From Paenibacillus sp. UNC451MF (GTDB lineage Bacteria; Bacillota; Bacilli; Paenibacillales; NBRC-103111): a DNA stretch of 64,000 nucleotides. Below, piece by piece: positions 8,010-16,254 of the stretch. Under the pieces are notes generated by a model. That model worked only from the letters and a program-made list of their open reading frames with translations. It was not told where the DNA came from and made no database searches. Numbering within the stretch: the first letter of the stretch is position 1; the number at the start of each line of letters is the position of its first letter. The position numbers were made by a program, and so were the translations under genes. The stretch is taken from contig NZ_KK366024.1 of NCBI RefSeq assembly GCF_000686845.1, forward strand, positions 151,261 through 215,260, in the 5' to 3' direction.

Positions 8010-8480
8010 ATGATTCGAGTGCTATTCGTATGTTTAGGTAACATCTGCCGCTCGCCGATGGCGGAAGCTGTATTTCGTGATAAAGTTAAGGCTGCCGGCT
8101 TGGAACATGTGATTGAGGTAGACTCAGCAGGTACAGGGGACTGGCATATCGGCCACCCTCCTCATGAAGGCACTCGAGGCATATTAGAGCAAAAGGGCAT
8201 TGATTACAGCGGGATTCAAGCGCGGCAAACCGCGGCTGGCGATTTTGGTCAATTCGATTACATTATCGCTATGGACTCCAGCAACATGTCCAATCTCAAG
8301 GCTATGACTCCGTCCGGTTCTAATGCTGTATTGAAAAAGCTGCTGGATTTCATTCCTGAACATCCAGTACAAGACGTACCTGATCCTTATTACACGGGCA
8401 ACTTCGATGAGGTATTCGATATGGTGAGCGAAGGCTGCGATCGTCTTTTAGCCTATATCAAGGAACACGAAACCTTATAA
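8010..8480 (+). CDS. Low-molecular-weight protein tyrosine phosphatase
   Basis: A 156-residue cytosolic phosphatase. The active-site loop CLGNICRSP near the N-terminus gives the C-x5-R-S/T signature (nucleophilic Cys8, Arg14), and the general-acid motif DPYY lies near residue 127. Family members (YfkJ, YwlE, Wzb) remove phosphate from tyrosine or, for YwlE, arginine. The length and DPYY loop favour a YfkJ-type tyrosine phosphatase, but this cannot be settled here. It is co-transcribed with ilvE by position and followed by a long terminator. Confidence 0.93.
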   Translation: MIRVLFVCLGNICRSPMAEAVFRDKVKAAGLEHVIEVDSAGTGDWHIGHPPHEGTRGILEQKGIDYSGIQARQTAAGDFGQFDYIIAMDSSNMSNLKAMTPSGSNAVLKKLLDFIPEHPVQDVPDPYYTGNFDEVFDMVSEGCDRLLAYIKEHETL

Positions 8481-8511
8481 AATGCTCTCGGGTATCTTAA
8501 GGAAATGTCAT

Positions 8512-8558
8512 AAATAAGCTTAAATCACATCCGTTAGGGTGTGGTTTAAGCTTTATTT
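8512..8558. terminator. Bidirectional terminator
   Basis: A stem of about 20 bp: AAATAAGCTTAAATCACA pairs with the matching right arm, which carries one bulge. T-rich flanks on both strands serve the phosphatase unit (plus) and the AI-2E gene (minus). Confidence 0.85.
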
Positions 8559-8579
8559 GTTGTTATCGGCAGCCCGATG

Positions 8580-9719
8580 TTAATCCTGCACTTCATACAG
8601 ACCGGACTTGGTCTTGAACCATAGAAACATATGGGAGATGAAAACTTTCAGCACTGCGTACCCTGGAACAGCAAGAATGATCCCCAGCACGCCAAACAAA
8701 TTTCCTGCCGTCAAAATGACAAAAATGATGGTTACAGGATGGATATGTAAGGTTTTACCCATTATTTGCGGTGAGATGAACTTTCCCTCGATCAGCTGCA
8801 CGATTGTCCAAATAACAATCATTTTTAACAGCATGACAGGGGAAGTGACACTGGCTACGACTAAGGCGGGCGTTATGGCGATGGCAGGACCTAAATAAGG
8901 AACAATGCTTGTACAAGCCGCTATGACCGCAAGAACGAGCGAGAAATCAAGACCGATCACCTGATAGCCGATAAAGAGCAGGAATCCGATGCAGAAGCTG
9001 ACAATTATTTGACCGCGGATGTATGAGCTGATCTGGTGGCTCATTTCTTTCATGACACTATAGGCTGAATCACGGATAGCTACAGGCGCAAAAGACAGTA
9101 TGTACGATGGAAGCCGCTTGCCTTCAAGCAGCAAGTAAAAGAGAATGAAAGGCACAGTGACAATAGCCAGAACGGTTTCCGTTAATGCTCCTAAGAAGCC
9201 GCTTAAGCTGGACAACGTATGATTCAGTATCGTTGTCGCCTTTTGTGAGATCGAATTCATCAGTTCGTCCGCATTAAAGTTGATACTGTTGGCAAGCTGA
9301 TTCATCAATTGGCTGCCCATAAGATGTTCGAACTGTTGATTAATGGTACGCACATAGGTGGGTATATTCTGAATCAGACCCAAGATTTGTTCGCGTATTA
9401 AAGGAATGACAATAGTCAAAAGCAATGCAATGACCCCGATAATAATCAAATACAGTAGAATGATGGAGTATACTCGTTTTATTTTTTTTGTTTCCAGGTA
9501 GTATACGACAGGGTTCAGAAGGTAGTAGAAAACGCCGCTCAATATCAGAGGCAGAAGTACGGTTTTGAGCAGCACCGTAAAGGGTGTAAAAACAAACTTG
9601 ATCTTGGTCAGAACCAAGATGTTCAGACCAATGAGCAGTAAGAACAATAGGAAAAAAATAAACTTATTGTGAATCACCAGAAGCTTAAAACGTTCCGACC
9701 AAGCCCCAGAATTTCGCAT
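8580..9719 (-). CDS. AI-2E family transporter (PerM/YtvI-like)
   Basis: A 379-residue protein with seven to eight membrane helices. The long central amphipathic region is typical of the AI-2E exporter superfamily, followed by the conserved segment [17 protein letters not shown] and the C-terminal [18 protein letters not shown]. Members include TqsA, the sporulation-linked YtvI and Na/H antiporter-like proteins, so autoinducer export is not implied. The gene is monocistronic; a candidate small-RNA unit lies upstream on the same strand and ends before it. Confidence 0.88.
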   Translation of the reverse strand: MRNSGAWSERFKLLVIHNKFIFFLLFLLLIGLNILVLTKIKFVFTPFTVLLKTVLLPLILSGVFYYLLNPVVYYLETKKIKRVYSIILLYLIIIGVIALLLTIVIPLIREQILGLIQNIPTYVRTINQQFEHLMGSQLMNQLANSINFNADELMNSISQKATTILNHTLSSLSGFLGALTETVLAIVTVPFILFYLLLEGKRLPSYILSFAPVAIRDSAYSVMKEMSHQISSYIRGQIIVSFCIGFLLFIGYQVIGLDFSLVLAVIAACTSIVPYLGPAIAITPALVVASVTSPVMLLKMIVIWTIVQLIEGKFISPQIMGKTLHIHPVTIIFVILTAGNLFGVLGIILAVPGYAVLKVFISHMFLWFKTKSGLYEVQD

Positions 9720-9843
9720 ACAGATTCCTTTCCGTTATCATGATTTATCTTAAGAGTATTGACAAAAAAAGTCATTAATAACGGTAGCAAGCTGAACTCA
9801 TTAGAAATTTGTTGTGTTTAGATATTAATGTCCTAGTTATAGC

Positions 9844-9965
9844 AAAAAAGGCGAACATGTCATCCGAATCTCGGACAATGTTCGCCTCTTTAAGTTCATC
9901 TATGAATTCATTTGTGTTGAATCTATTAAATAAATATGATAGAATATCAAGTGCTAATAAAATAG
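9844..9965 (-). ncRNA. Candidate small RNA, about 120 nt
   Basis: Transcription from the consensus promoter at 9972-10000 would start near 9965 and run into a strong terminator. That terminator has a 9-bp stem GGCGAACAT/ATGTTCGCC at 9850-9886, an inner TCCGA/TCGGA stem, and six T residues at 9849-9844 on the minus strand. No ORF in between has a ribosome site. The unit ends 125 nt before the AI-2E gene, so it could be an independent RNA or a constitutively terminated leader. It matches no RNA family I recognise. Confidence 0.5.
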
Positions 9966-9971
9966 TTAATT

Positions 9972-10000
9972 ATTATATCATACATCATGCAAAATGTCAA
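9972..10000 (-). promoter_or_regulatory. Consensus sigma-A promoter
   Basis: On the minus strand, TTGACA (10000-9995) and TATAAT (9977-9972) are both perfect consensus hexamers with an ideal 17-bp spacer. No protein gene starts within 250 nt downstream, which supports an RNA product. Confidence 0.75.
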
Positions 10001-10051
10001 TAGATGTCGTATGGCATCACGCCAAATGAAAGCATACCAAGGAGGTTTTTG

Positions 10052-10396
10052 ATGGAAAATCTTCCGTGTCAAGGATGTAGGGGTTTATGCTGTGGTCCTG
10101 TTCCAATAACTGAAAACGAATTAGTACAAATAAAGAAGAAGATTAAATCCATGCCTCGAAGGACCCGCGAGGAGTTGGAAAATCAGCATCGCTATTTTGG
10201 GACTTGTATATTTTACGACCTGGATGGTGACCGCTGTGGTATTCACTCCGTGAGGCCGGCCATATGCGGAGCCTTCGGACATTATGAGAATCTGATCTGT
10301 TTCCGGAAGCCCGAAGCAGCGTCTGAAGCAAATTGGAAGGCGAAAGAGAGAGCCGTCGGTGTTTTGTCGGTCGACTTTACATGGAAAGATTTTTAA
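10052..10396 (+). CDS. YkgJ-like cysteine-cluster protein
   Basis: A 114-residue protein starting MENLPCQGCRGLCC, with further cysteines in the middle (GTCIFYD, DRCGIH, RPAICGAFG) and one in ENLICF. This is the YkgJ/Fe-S-cluster-like CxxCxxCC family pattern, probably binding zinc or an iron-sulfur cluster. AAGGAGG lies 7 nt before ATG 10052, whereas the upstream in-frame ATG at 10004 has no ribosome site. Function is unknown. It stands alone, between the divergent candidate small RNA and the MutS2-like leader. Confidence 0.8.
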   Translation: MENLPCQGCRGLCCGPVPITENELVQIKKKIKSMPRRTREELENQHRYFGTCIFYDLDGDRCGIHSVRPAICGAFGHYENLICFRKPEAASEANWKAKERAVGVLSVDFTWKDF

Positions 10397-10426
10397 TATG
10401 CCGAAATAACAAGTGGCACACGAGGA

Positions 10427-10456
10427 TTGACTTTATTTGTTAATATGAGCTATAGT
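10427..10456 (+). promoter_or_regulatory. Promoter of the MutS2-like leader transcript
   Basis: TTGACT (10427-10432) and TATAGT (10451-10456) with an 18-bp spacer. The predicted start, near 10463, leaves only about ten nucleotides before the leader-peptide ribosome site, as in drug-responsive attenuators. Confidence 0.65.
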
Positions 10457-10487
10457 AAATGTATTCCCTATTTAAGGAGAGATTTTG

Positions 10488-10511
10488 ATGTCGGTGAGCG
10501 TTCTTAACTAA
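10488..10511 (+). CDS. 7-residue leader peptide MSVSVLN of the mutS2-like gene
   Basis: ATG-TCG-GTG-AGC-GTT-CTT-AAC-TAA, preceded by AAGGAGA with 7-nt spacing. Codons 5-7 and the stop codon form the left arm (10500-10512) of a 13-bp perfect inverted repeat with 10604-10616. A ribosome paused on this ORF would mask that arm. Placement right after a promoter and before two terminators makes a regulatory leader peptide the natural reading. Translation and stalling are inferred. Confidence 0.55.
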   Translation: MSVSVLN

Positions 10512-10616
10512 TCAATTCCATATTGAGGTTTTTGATCAAAAGACCAGCGAAAAAATGCAGATTAATGCATTTCTATTTGTTATGGGATTTTCAAGACCTC
10601 GGAATTAGTTAAGAAC
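10500..10616 (+). promoter_or_regulatory. Attenuator core: 13-bp inverted repeat with alternative pairing
   Basis: GTTCTTAACTAAT (10500-10512) is exactly complementary to ATTAGTTAAGAAC (10604-10616), and TCC/GGA extends the helix. Inside the loop are two smaller hairpins, at 10527-10545 and 10553-10572. The right arm, with GG-A-ATTAG at 10601-10608, can alternatively pair with CTAATCC at 10662-10668, the left arm of the downstream terminator. Confidence 0.55.
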
Positions 10617-10663
10617 AACGGATATCATACGATGCCTTAAGGGATCTCCTATTAATGAGTCCT

Positions 10664-10695
10664 AATCCGTGCTGTTTTTTGGCGCGGATTTTTTG
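10664..10695 (+). terminator. Leader terminator 1
   Basis: AATCCGTGC pairs with GCGCGGATT (9 bp, one G-T), then TTTTTTG. It lies 105 nt upstream of the MutS2-like start, so it should block expression unless antiterminated. Confidence 0.75.
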
Positions 10696-10730
10696 TGTTT
10701 AGGGACGCAGTAATAGATGGTTCGAACCAA

Positions 10731-10767
10731 GAGCGGAGAATGACGATGTTCATTCTGCGCTCTTTTT
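10731..10767 (+). terminator. Leader terminator 2
   Basis: GAGCG plus AGAATGA pair with TCATTCT plus CGCTC (12 bp, one G-G mismatch, 6-nt loop), followed by TTTTTG. It lies only 18 nt before the ribosome site of the MutS2-like gene. Confidence 0.75.
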
Positions 10768-10799
10768 GCATTTCAATTTGATTTAAGGAGCGATTGATC

Positions 10800-12719
10800 G
10801 TGAAAGAACAAACTTTGCAACGCTTGGAATTCAACAAGATGAAAGAAACCATCAGTCAATATGCTGTTTCTTACATGGGTAAGAAGCATATTGAACAAAT
10901 GATACCCATGACTAATGTGAAGCTGATACGCAGCAAGCTGGACGAAACTGCAGAAGCAAAGGCTTTACTTCAGCTAGGAGCAAGCATTCCGATTCCTTCA
11001 TTGGAAGGTATTGAGCCTGTTATCAGCTTGTTAGGGACGGGATATGTGCTGAGTGAAAAAGACTTTACCCATGTGTATCAATTTCAAGTCAGCTGCTCCC
11101 AGCTCATCAAGTACATGGCAACCAAGCACCTTGCTGCTCCTAATGTGAGCACTTATGCATCATCAATTCATGAGCTGGATTCTTTGAAGGCAGCTATTGA
11201 CAGAAGCATTCGAAGTGGAAGGGTCGTTGATTCGGCAAGCAAGGAACTAATGAGGGTGCGCAAACGGCTAGCAGTCTTCGAAGAGCGACTCAAAGGCAAG
11301 TTGGATTCCTTAATGAGCAAGCATAGAAGCATTTTGCAGGAAAACCTTCTAAGTACAAGAAACGGGAGATATGTGCTTCCTATCAAAAAGGAGCATCGCA
11401 AACTCGTCAAAGGTACTGTATTGGATGAGTCGGCAAGCGGTCAAACGGTTTATATCGAGCCGGCTGAGGTTATGCAGCTTCAATTTGAGCTCTCTGGTTT
11501 GAGAGCAGAAGAGGCGCGAGAAGAGTTGAAGGTGTTAAGTGATTTGACCGCTTTGGCAGAACGGTATGCGCAAGAGCTTGAAATCAATGTGGAAACCGTA
11601 GGAATTTATGATTTTATAATTGCAAAAGCGAAGTATGCGTTAACGATAAAAGGAGCTAACGTGGAGCTGAATAATAGCGGGATCATGGATTTACGAGAGG
11701 CGAGACATCCGCTGCTTGGAGATAAGATGATTCCTTTGGATTTTGTCATCGGGAGAACATTTCAGTCCTTAATCATTACAGGTCCCAATACAGGAGGAAA
11801 GACGCTCGCTTTAAAAACGATCGGCCTGCTAACGGTAATGGTTCAATCTGGCTTGCTGGTGCCGGTTAAGGAAGGTAGTGTAATGTCTATATTCTCTAAC
11901 ATTGCGGTAGATATCGGTGATGGTCAGAGCATCGAGCACGCGTTAAGTACGTTTTCGGCTCATATCGGCAACATTATTGACATTCTTCAATTGGCAGATC
12001 GTTCGACGCTGGTGCTGATTGATGAGATGGCTTCTGGTACGGATCCGGGAGAAGGAGTCGGATTGTCAGTGGCCATATTGGAAGAGCTGCACAGAAGAGG
12101 TTCGACGGTTGTGGCAACAACCCATTTCAGCGAAATTAAAAAATTCGCAGAAGCTGCACCAGGCTTTGAAAATGCCCGTATGGAGTTTGATGCCGACACC
12201 CTGCAGCCTTTGTATCGTCTTCGAATAGGAGAAGCAGGTCAGAGCTATGCCTTCTTGATCGCATTGAAATTAGGTATTCCTGCAAGTATCGTTGAGCGTT
12301 CTAGAAGTATTGCCGATAGTGGCTTTACGTTCGATTTTTCACAGCATGAGATCCAACGCAGCTTGACCACAGAGAACAAATCGAAGGACACAAAAGAACC
12401 GAGTGCTTCTAGCATCAAAAAAGAAATGGTATCCAAGAGCTTCCAGTTAGGAGATAGTGTGTACGTTTCCTATTTGGGCCGAACGGGTATTGTCTTTGAA
12501 ACAGAGGATGCCAAAGGGATTGTCGGCGTCATGGTTCAAAAGCAAAGGTTTAAGATTAATAAGAAGCGTCTCACTCTTCATATCGAGAGTAAGGATTTGT
12601 ATCCGGAGGATTATGATTTGGATATCGTGTTGGAAACTAAAGAAGACCGGAAGAAACGCAAGCTCATGAATCGAAAATATGTTCAAGGACTTACGATTGA
12701 GAAGAAAGGGCAAGACTGA
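10800..12719 (+). CDS. MutS2-like ATPase lacking the Smr domain
   Basis: A 639-residue MutS-family ATPase most like MutS2. It has an N-terminal core and clamp with long helices (about 1-290), then the ATPase with Walker A GPNTGGKT (about residue 328), the signature segment GDGQSIEHALSTFSAH and Walker B LVLIDEMASGTDPGEG (about 404). A C-terminal KOW-like segment, LGDSVYVSYLGRTGIV, lies near 548. It ends where MutS2 normally continues into the Smr nuclease domain, which is absent; canonical MutS2 is about 780 residues. In B. subtilis MutS2 acts on collided ribosomes. GTG 10800 is favoured over TTG 10794 by spacing to AAGGAG. Two terminators and a leader peptide precede it. DNA mismatch repair is unlikely because the mismatch-binding domain is missing. 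Confidence 0.85.
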   Translation: MKEQTLQRLEFNKMKETISQYAVSYMGKKHIEQMIPMTNVKLIRSKLDETAEAKALLQLGASIPIPSLEGIEPVISLLGTGYVLSEKDFTHVYQFQVSCSQLIKYMATKHLAAPNVSTYASSIHELDSLKAAIDRSIRSGRVVDSASKELMRVRKRLAVFEERLKGKLDSLMSKHRSILQENLLSTRNGRYVLPIKKEHRKLVKGTVLDESASGQTVYIEPAEVMQLQFELSGLRAEEAREELKVLSDLTALAERYAQELEINVETVGIYDFIIAKAKYALTIKGANVELNNSGIMDLREARHPLLGDKMIPLDFVIGRTFQSLIITGPNTGGKTLALKTIGLLTVMVQSGLLVPVKEGSVMSIFSNIAVDIGDGQSIEHALSTFSAHIGNIIDILQLADRSTLVLIDEMASGTDPGEGVGLSVAILEELHRRGSTVVATTHFSEIKKFAEAAPGFENARMEFDADTLQPLYRLRIGEAGQSYAFLIALKLGIPASIVERSRSIADSGFTFDFSQHEIQRSLTTENKSKDTKEPSASSIKKEMVSKSFQLGDSVYVSYLGRTGIVFETEDAKGIVGVMVQKQRFKINKKRLTLHIESKDLYPEDYDLDIVLETKEDRKKRKLMNRKYVQGLTIEKKGQD

Positions 12720-12745
12720 GAATCGGAGTTGTTTATTCCATAAAT

Positions 12746-12774
12746 TTGGAACAGAAGAAGGAATAGGTTAGAAT
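12746..12774 (+). promoter_or_regulatory. Sigma-A promoter for the DUF2179 gene
   Basis: TTGGAA (12746-12751) and TAGAAT (12769-12774), spacer exactly 17 bp, about 50 nt before the start codon. Confidence 0.5.
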
Positions 12775-12826
12775 AGAGGCAGTCAGGACTAACCATATAC
12801 TACACCACGTTAGGAGAGAGGCAGCC

Positions 12827-13357
12827 ATGAACGCCCTGGAAACCATTATTACGATTGTGGTTATGAACGTTGTCTATGTGTCTCTATTTACGATTCGAAT
12901 CATTCTCGTTATGAAGGCTAGGAGGCTGCTTGCTTCTTTTATTAGCATGTTTGAGGTATTTGTGTATTTAATGGCGCTTAACATCGTGCTGCAAAATATT
13001 GATGAACCCTTAAATCTTGCCGCATACTGTATCGGTTGGGGGGCAGGGGTCTGGCTGGGCATTAAAATTGACGAATGGATTGCTCTAGGTTACTCTATTC
13101 TTCAAATCGTGGTCAACTACGAGTCGACTCAACTGCCATTGACCCTTAGGGAAAAAGGGTTCGGGGTGACCAGCTGGACAGCAGAAGGTAGAGATGGTCC
13201 TCGACTTGTCATGCAGGTACTAACGAAACGTAATCAGGAGAAGCGATTAATGCAGCTGATTCAGGACCTCGCACCCAAAGCATTCGTTATTTCATATGAG
13301 CCGCGGACGTTCCGCGGCGGATTTTGGACCAAGCGATTGAAAGGCCTCCGGGAGTGA
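12827..13357 (+). CDS. UPF0316 membrane protein with DUF2179 domain (YebE-like)
   Basis: A 176-residue protein with three N-terminal membrane helices (about 5-90) followed by a cytoplasmic DUF2179 domain that includes LREKGFGVTSWTAEGRDGPRLVMQVLTKR. This order defines UPF0316/YebE proteins, and DUF2179 is a PII-like sensory fold. Function is unknown. The RBS is AGGAGAGAGG before ATG 12827. The gene is apparently monocistronic, with a short terminator overlapping its 3' end. Confidence 0.88.
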   Translation: MNALETIITIVVMNVVYVSLFTIRIILVMKARRLLASFISMFEVFVYLMALNIVLQNIDEPLNLAAYCIGWGAGVWLGIKIDEWIALGYSILQIVVNYESTQLPLTLREKGFGVTSWTAEGRDGPRLVMQVLTKRNQEKRLMQLIQDLAPKAFVISYEPRTFRGGFWTKRLKGLRE

Positions 13358-13369
13358 GGTCTTTTTTTT
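13342..13369 (+). terminator. Intrinsic terminator
   Basis: AGGCCTC pairs with GAGGTCT (one G-T), 7-nt loop, then a run of T. The left arm lies within the last codons of the DUF2179 gene. Confidence 0.75.
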
Positions 13370-13402
13370 GTATTTTCTACGAGTCTGACTGAAGCTCTTC
13401 AC

Positions 13403-13428
13403 GTTTCAATTCAGGGAAAATAGGGTAA
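13403..13428 (+). promoter_or_regulatory. Possible general-stress (sigma-B type) promoter of the opuC operon
   Basis: GTTTCA (13403-13408) and GGGTAA (13423-13428) are separated by 14 nt, one mismatch each from the sigma-B consensus GTTTAA and GGGTAT. It lies 31 nt upstream of the first opuC gene. No good sigma-A pair overlaps it. Confidence 0.45.
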
Positions 13429-13458
13429 ACCTATACAATGTGAAGGAGTGAAACGCGG

Positions 13459-14661
13459 ATGATTCATTTTGAAAATGTGAAAAAAAGATACGATGACGGT
13501 TATGTTGCACTTAAAAACATTAATCTTGAATTTAAAGAAGGGGAATTAACCGTCTTAATCGGACCAAGTGGGTGTGGGAAGACAACGCTCATGAAGCTGA
13601 TTAATCGATTGAACAATCCAAGTGAGGGCAAAGTGCTCATCAGAGGAAAAGATATATCGACCATTGATCCAGTTGAACTGCGTCGCAGTATCGGCTATGT
13701 CATTCAGAACATAGGTCTGTTCCCTCATATGACCATAGCGGCTAATGTAGCTGTGGTGCCTCGTTTGCTGCATTGGGATAAGGCTCGTATAGATAGCAGA
13801 GTGGATGAGCTGCTTCAATTGGTTAATCTGGAACCGGAGACCTACCGTAACCGGTACCCGGCTGAGCTTAGCGGTGGACAGCAGCAGAGAATCGGGATCA
13901 TTAGGGCGCTTGCGGCGAACCCGGATATTATTTTGCTGGACGAGCCCTTCAGTGCATTGGACCCGATCAGCCGTGAGCAGCTGCAAGAAGAGCTGGTCCG
14001 CCTGCAGCAGGAATTGAAACAAACGATTGTGTTTGTTACACACGATATGGATGAAGCTTTGAAGATAGCGGACACGATAGTATTGATGAAGGATGGGGAA
14101 GTTGTTCAGCAAGGACGTCCGGAGCATATTCTGCGTCACCCTGCCAATGATTTCGTCAAAAACTTTATCGGAGAGAAAAGGCTCCAAACCGAAACGCCTG
14201 GTGAAACAATCCTTGTAGATGAAGTGATGACGGAGAATGCAGTCATTGCCTATCCGACTAGAGGGATGGCGGAAGCGACCAAGTTGATGGAGAAACGCAG
14301 GGTTGATTCTTTGATTATCGTGGATCGGAATCGTGTATTGCTCGGCTATGCAACGATTTTCCGGGTAATGGACCGGTATCGGGAAGAGAATGCAACCTTA
14401 GCTGACGTGATGAAGCCTTTTGAGCATGTCGTCGAATCCGGCACGCCTCTTATGACAGCGATCACGCTCATGAATGAGCTGGGTCTGCCCTACGTTCCAG
14501 TTATTCGTGGCGGCAAATTTTTGGGCTTGATTACGAAAGGAAGTATTGTTCGTCATCTTGCTGAATTATACACCCCTTCCGAGAACGAGGAGCAGGTAAC
14601 GGAGCTGCCTGCCGCAGAGGTTGAATTGGAGGCTAATAAGAAGGAGGAGGAACCAGTATGA
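13459..14661 (+). CDS. opuCA: Osmoprotectant ABC transporter ATP-binding protein with CBS domains
   Basis: A 400-residue ATPase of the OpuA/OpuC/ProV type. It has Walker A GPSGCGKTT (about 35-43), the signature LSGGQQQRIG (about 136-145), Walker B IILLDEPFSALD and the switch histidine in FVTHDMDEALK. Two CBS repeats follow (about 253-310 and 315-370), the module that senses ionic strength or c-di-AMP in this family, then an acidic tail. It energises uptake of compatible solutes such as glycine betaine, carnitine or choline. It is the first of four genes; its stop overlaps the next start by 4 bp. Confidence 0.94.
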   Translation: MIHFENVKKRYDDGYVALKNINLEFKEGELTVLIGPSGCGKTTLMKLINRLNNPSEGKVLIRGKDISTIDPVELRRSIGYVIQNIGLFPHMTIAANVAVVPRLLHWDKARIDSRVDELLQLVNLEPETYRNRYPAELSGGQQQRIGIIRALAANPDIILLDEPFSALDPISREQLQEELVRLQQELKQTIVFVTHDMDEALKIADTIVLMKDGEVVQQGRPEHILRHPANDFVKNFIGEKRLQTETPGETILVDEVMTENAVIAYPTRGMAEATKLMEKRRVDSLIIVDRNRVLLGYATIFRVMDRYREENATLADVMKPFEHVVESGTPLMTAITLMNELGLPYVPVIRGGKFLGLITKGSIVRHLAELYTPSENEEQVTELPAAEVELEANKKEEEPV

Positions 14662-15341
14662 TGAGCTCCTACTTTGAATTTTTGGCTACCCGGCAGGCTG
14701 ACATTTTCCAGGCACTGAAGGAGCATTTGATGATTTCGTTTGTGTCGGTGCTGCTTGGAGCCATTATTGCTATTCCTATAGGCATTATATTAGCGGGCAA
14801 TCGAATTGCTTGGTTGAATAGTGTTGTGTTCGTCATTGCGAACATCTTGCAGACGATACCCAGTCTAGCTCTCCTTGCAGTTCTGATTCCTCTACTAGGC
14901 GTAGGTCGAACACCGGCTATCTTTGCATTATTTCTGTATTCGTTGATGCCGATACTTCGAAATACGTTTGCCGGATTTCAATCGGTCGATCCGAATTTGC
15001 TAGAGGCTGCAAGAGGAATGGGGTATAACAAGACGCAGAGGCTGCTCCATATTCAGCTTCCCCTGGCCTTTCCGTACATTATGTCAGGAATTCGGGTGAC
15101 GACCGTTTATATAATAAGCTGGGCTACGCTCGCCACCTTAATTGGTGCAGGCGGCCTTGGACAATTGATATTCGCAGGGATGGGAACCAATAAGAAGGAG
15201 CTTATTTTTACTGGTGCCATTTTGGCCGTCATATTGGCTCTTATCATTGACTTTCTCTTGAGCCTTGCCGAAAAATGGGTCACCTCGAGCGCTAATCCCG
15301 CAGCTAATCGTGTCAAAGCTGCTCGGGGGGGAAGCCGATGA
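14658..15341 (+). CDS. opuCB: Osmoprotectant ABC transporter permease
   Basis: A 227-residue inner-membrane permease with about five to six helices. It has the binding-protein-dependent transport signature: an EAA loop at LLEAARGMGYNKTQRLLHIQLPLAFPYIMSGI (about 115-145), which docks on the ATPase. Together with the second permease (OpuCD-like) it forms the channel for quaternary amine uptake. It overlaps the upstream ATPase gene (ATGA) and the downstream binding-protein gene (ATGA), so translation is coupled. Confidence 0.92.
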   Translation: MMSSYFEFLATRQADIFQALKEHLMISFVSVLLGAIIAIPIGIILAGNRIAWLNSVVFVIANILQTIPSLALLAVLIPLLGVGRTPAIFALFLYSLMPILRNTFAGFQSVDPNLLEAARGMGYNKTQRLLHIQLPLAFPYIMSGIRVTTVYIISWATLATLIGAGGLGQLIFAGMGTNKKELIFTGAILAVILALIIDFLLSLAEKWVTSSANPAANRVKAARGGSR

Positions 15342-16234
15342 AAAGGATGAAACGTACAGCGCTACTGCTATTGCTGGTTGCGGCATTATCTGCTGTATTG
15401 TCCGGCTGTGGCGATCAAAACAAAATCATTATCGCAACCCAAACCTACTCAGAGCCGAAAATTTTGGCGCAGATGCACAAGCTGTTAATTGAAGATAGAA
15501 CGGACCTTAAAGTCGATGTATTGCCGGATTTGGCTTCTAGTACGGTCGTGCTGCAGGCTATGAGAAACAATGATGTTCAAATGGCAGTCCTATATACGGG
15601 GATGATCTTTGATAACTATTTCCCAATACAACCTACTAAAGACCGCGCAAGCGTGCTGCAGCAGGCAAGAGAAGGCTTTGATAAAAATTTCGGGATTCAT
15701 TGGTATGACCCGTATGGCTTTGAGAATACTTATGCCTTTACGGTTAGGGAGGATTTGGCTGCGGAGAATCATTGGGAGAAGATATCTGATGTTGCCTCTA
15801 AGGCTGGGAGTATGACACTTGGAGTGGACACGACTTGGCTGGAACGGCAAAACGATGGCTATCCTGCTTTCCGTAAGCATTATGGAATTAACTTCGGCAA
15901 AACACTGCCTATGGAAGTAGCATTGGTCTATAAAGCAGTAGCAAGTAAAAACGTAGATATCGTTCTGGCGTATTCAACAGACCCGAGGATTAAGGAATAC
16001 AACTTGAAGTCGCTTCAAGATGATAAGCAGTTCTTCCCTCCTTACGATGCTGCACCGGTGGTCCGGAATGACGTGATAGCGAAACATCCTGAAGTGGGTG
16101 ATATCATCAATATGCTCGCTGGCAAGATTGATGTCCAAACGATGATCGAGCTTAACTATGAGGTCGATGTTAATAAACGAAATGAGAGAAAAGTGGCTGA
16201 AGAATATTTGCATAAGGTTGGTCTGTTGAAATAG
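15338..16234 (+). CDS. opuCC: Osmoprotectant-binding lipoprotein
   Basis: A 298-residue exported lipoprotein. It has a basic N-terminus, a hydrophobic stretch and the lipobox LSGC with lipidated Cys24. The mature part is an OpuAC-type binding fold starting IIIATQTYSEPKILAQM, a pattern shared by glycine betaine, carnitine and choline binding proteins of OpuC systems. It captures substrate outside the membrane and delivers it to the two permeases. Start ATG overlaps the opuCB stop. Exact substrate range cannot be read from sequence. Confidence 0.92.
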   Translation: MKRMKRTALLLLLVAALSAVLSGCGDQNKIIIATQTYSEPKILAQMHKLLIEDRTDLKVDVLPDLASSTVVLQAMRNNDVQMAVLYTGMIFDNYFPIQPTKDRASVLQQAREGFDKNFGIHWYDPYGFENTYAFTVREDLAAENHWEKISDVASKAGSMTLGVDTTWLERQNDGYPAFRKHYGINFGKTLPMEVALVYKAVASKNVDIVLAYSTDPRIKEYNLKSLQDDKQFFPPYDAAPVVRNDVIAKHPEVGDIINMLAGKIDVQTMIELNYEVDVNKRNERKVAEEYLHKVGLLK

Positions 16235-16254
16235 AACAAAAAAGAGGTGGTCAT

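Noticed and set aside
10143-10331. Minus-strand frame opposite the YkgJ-like gene
   Set aside because: Overlaps the CxxC-rich coding frame and has no start signal.
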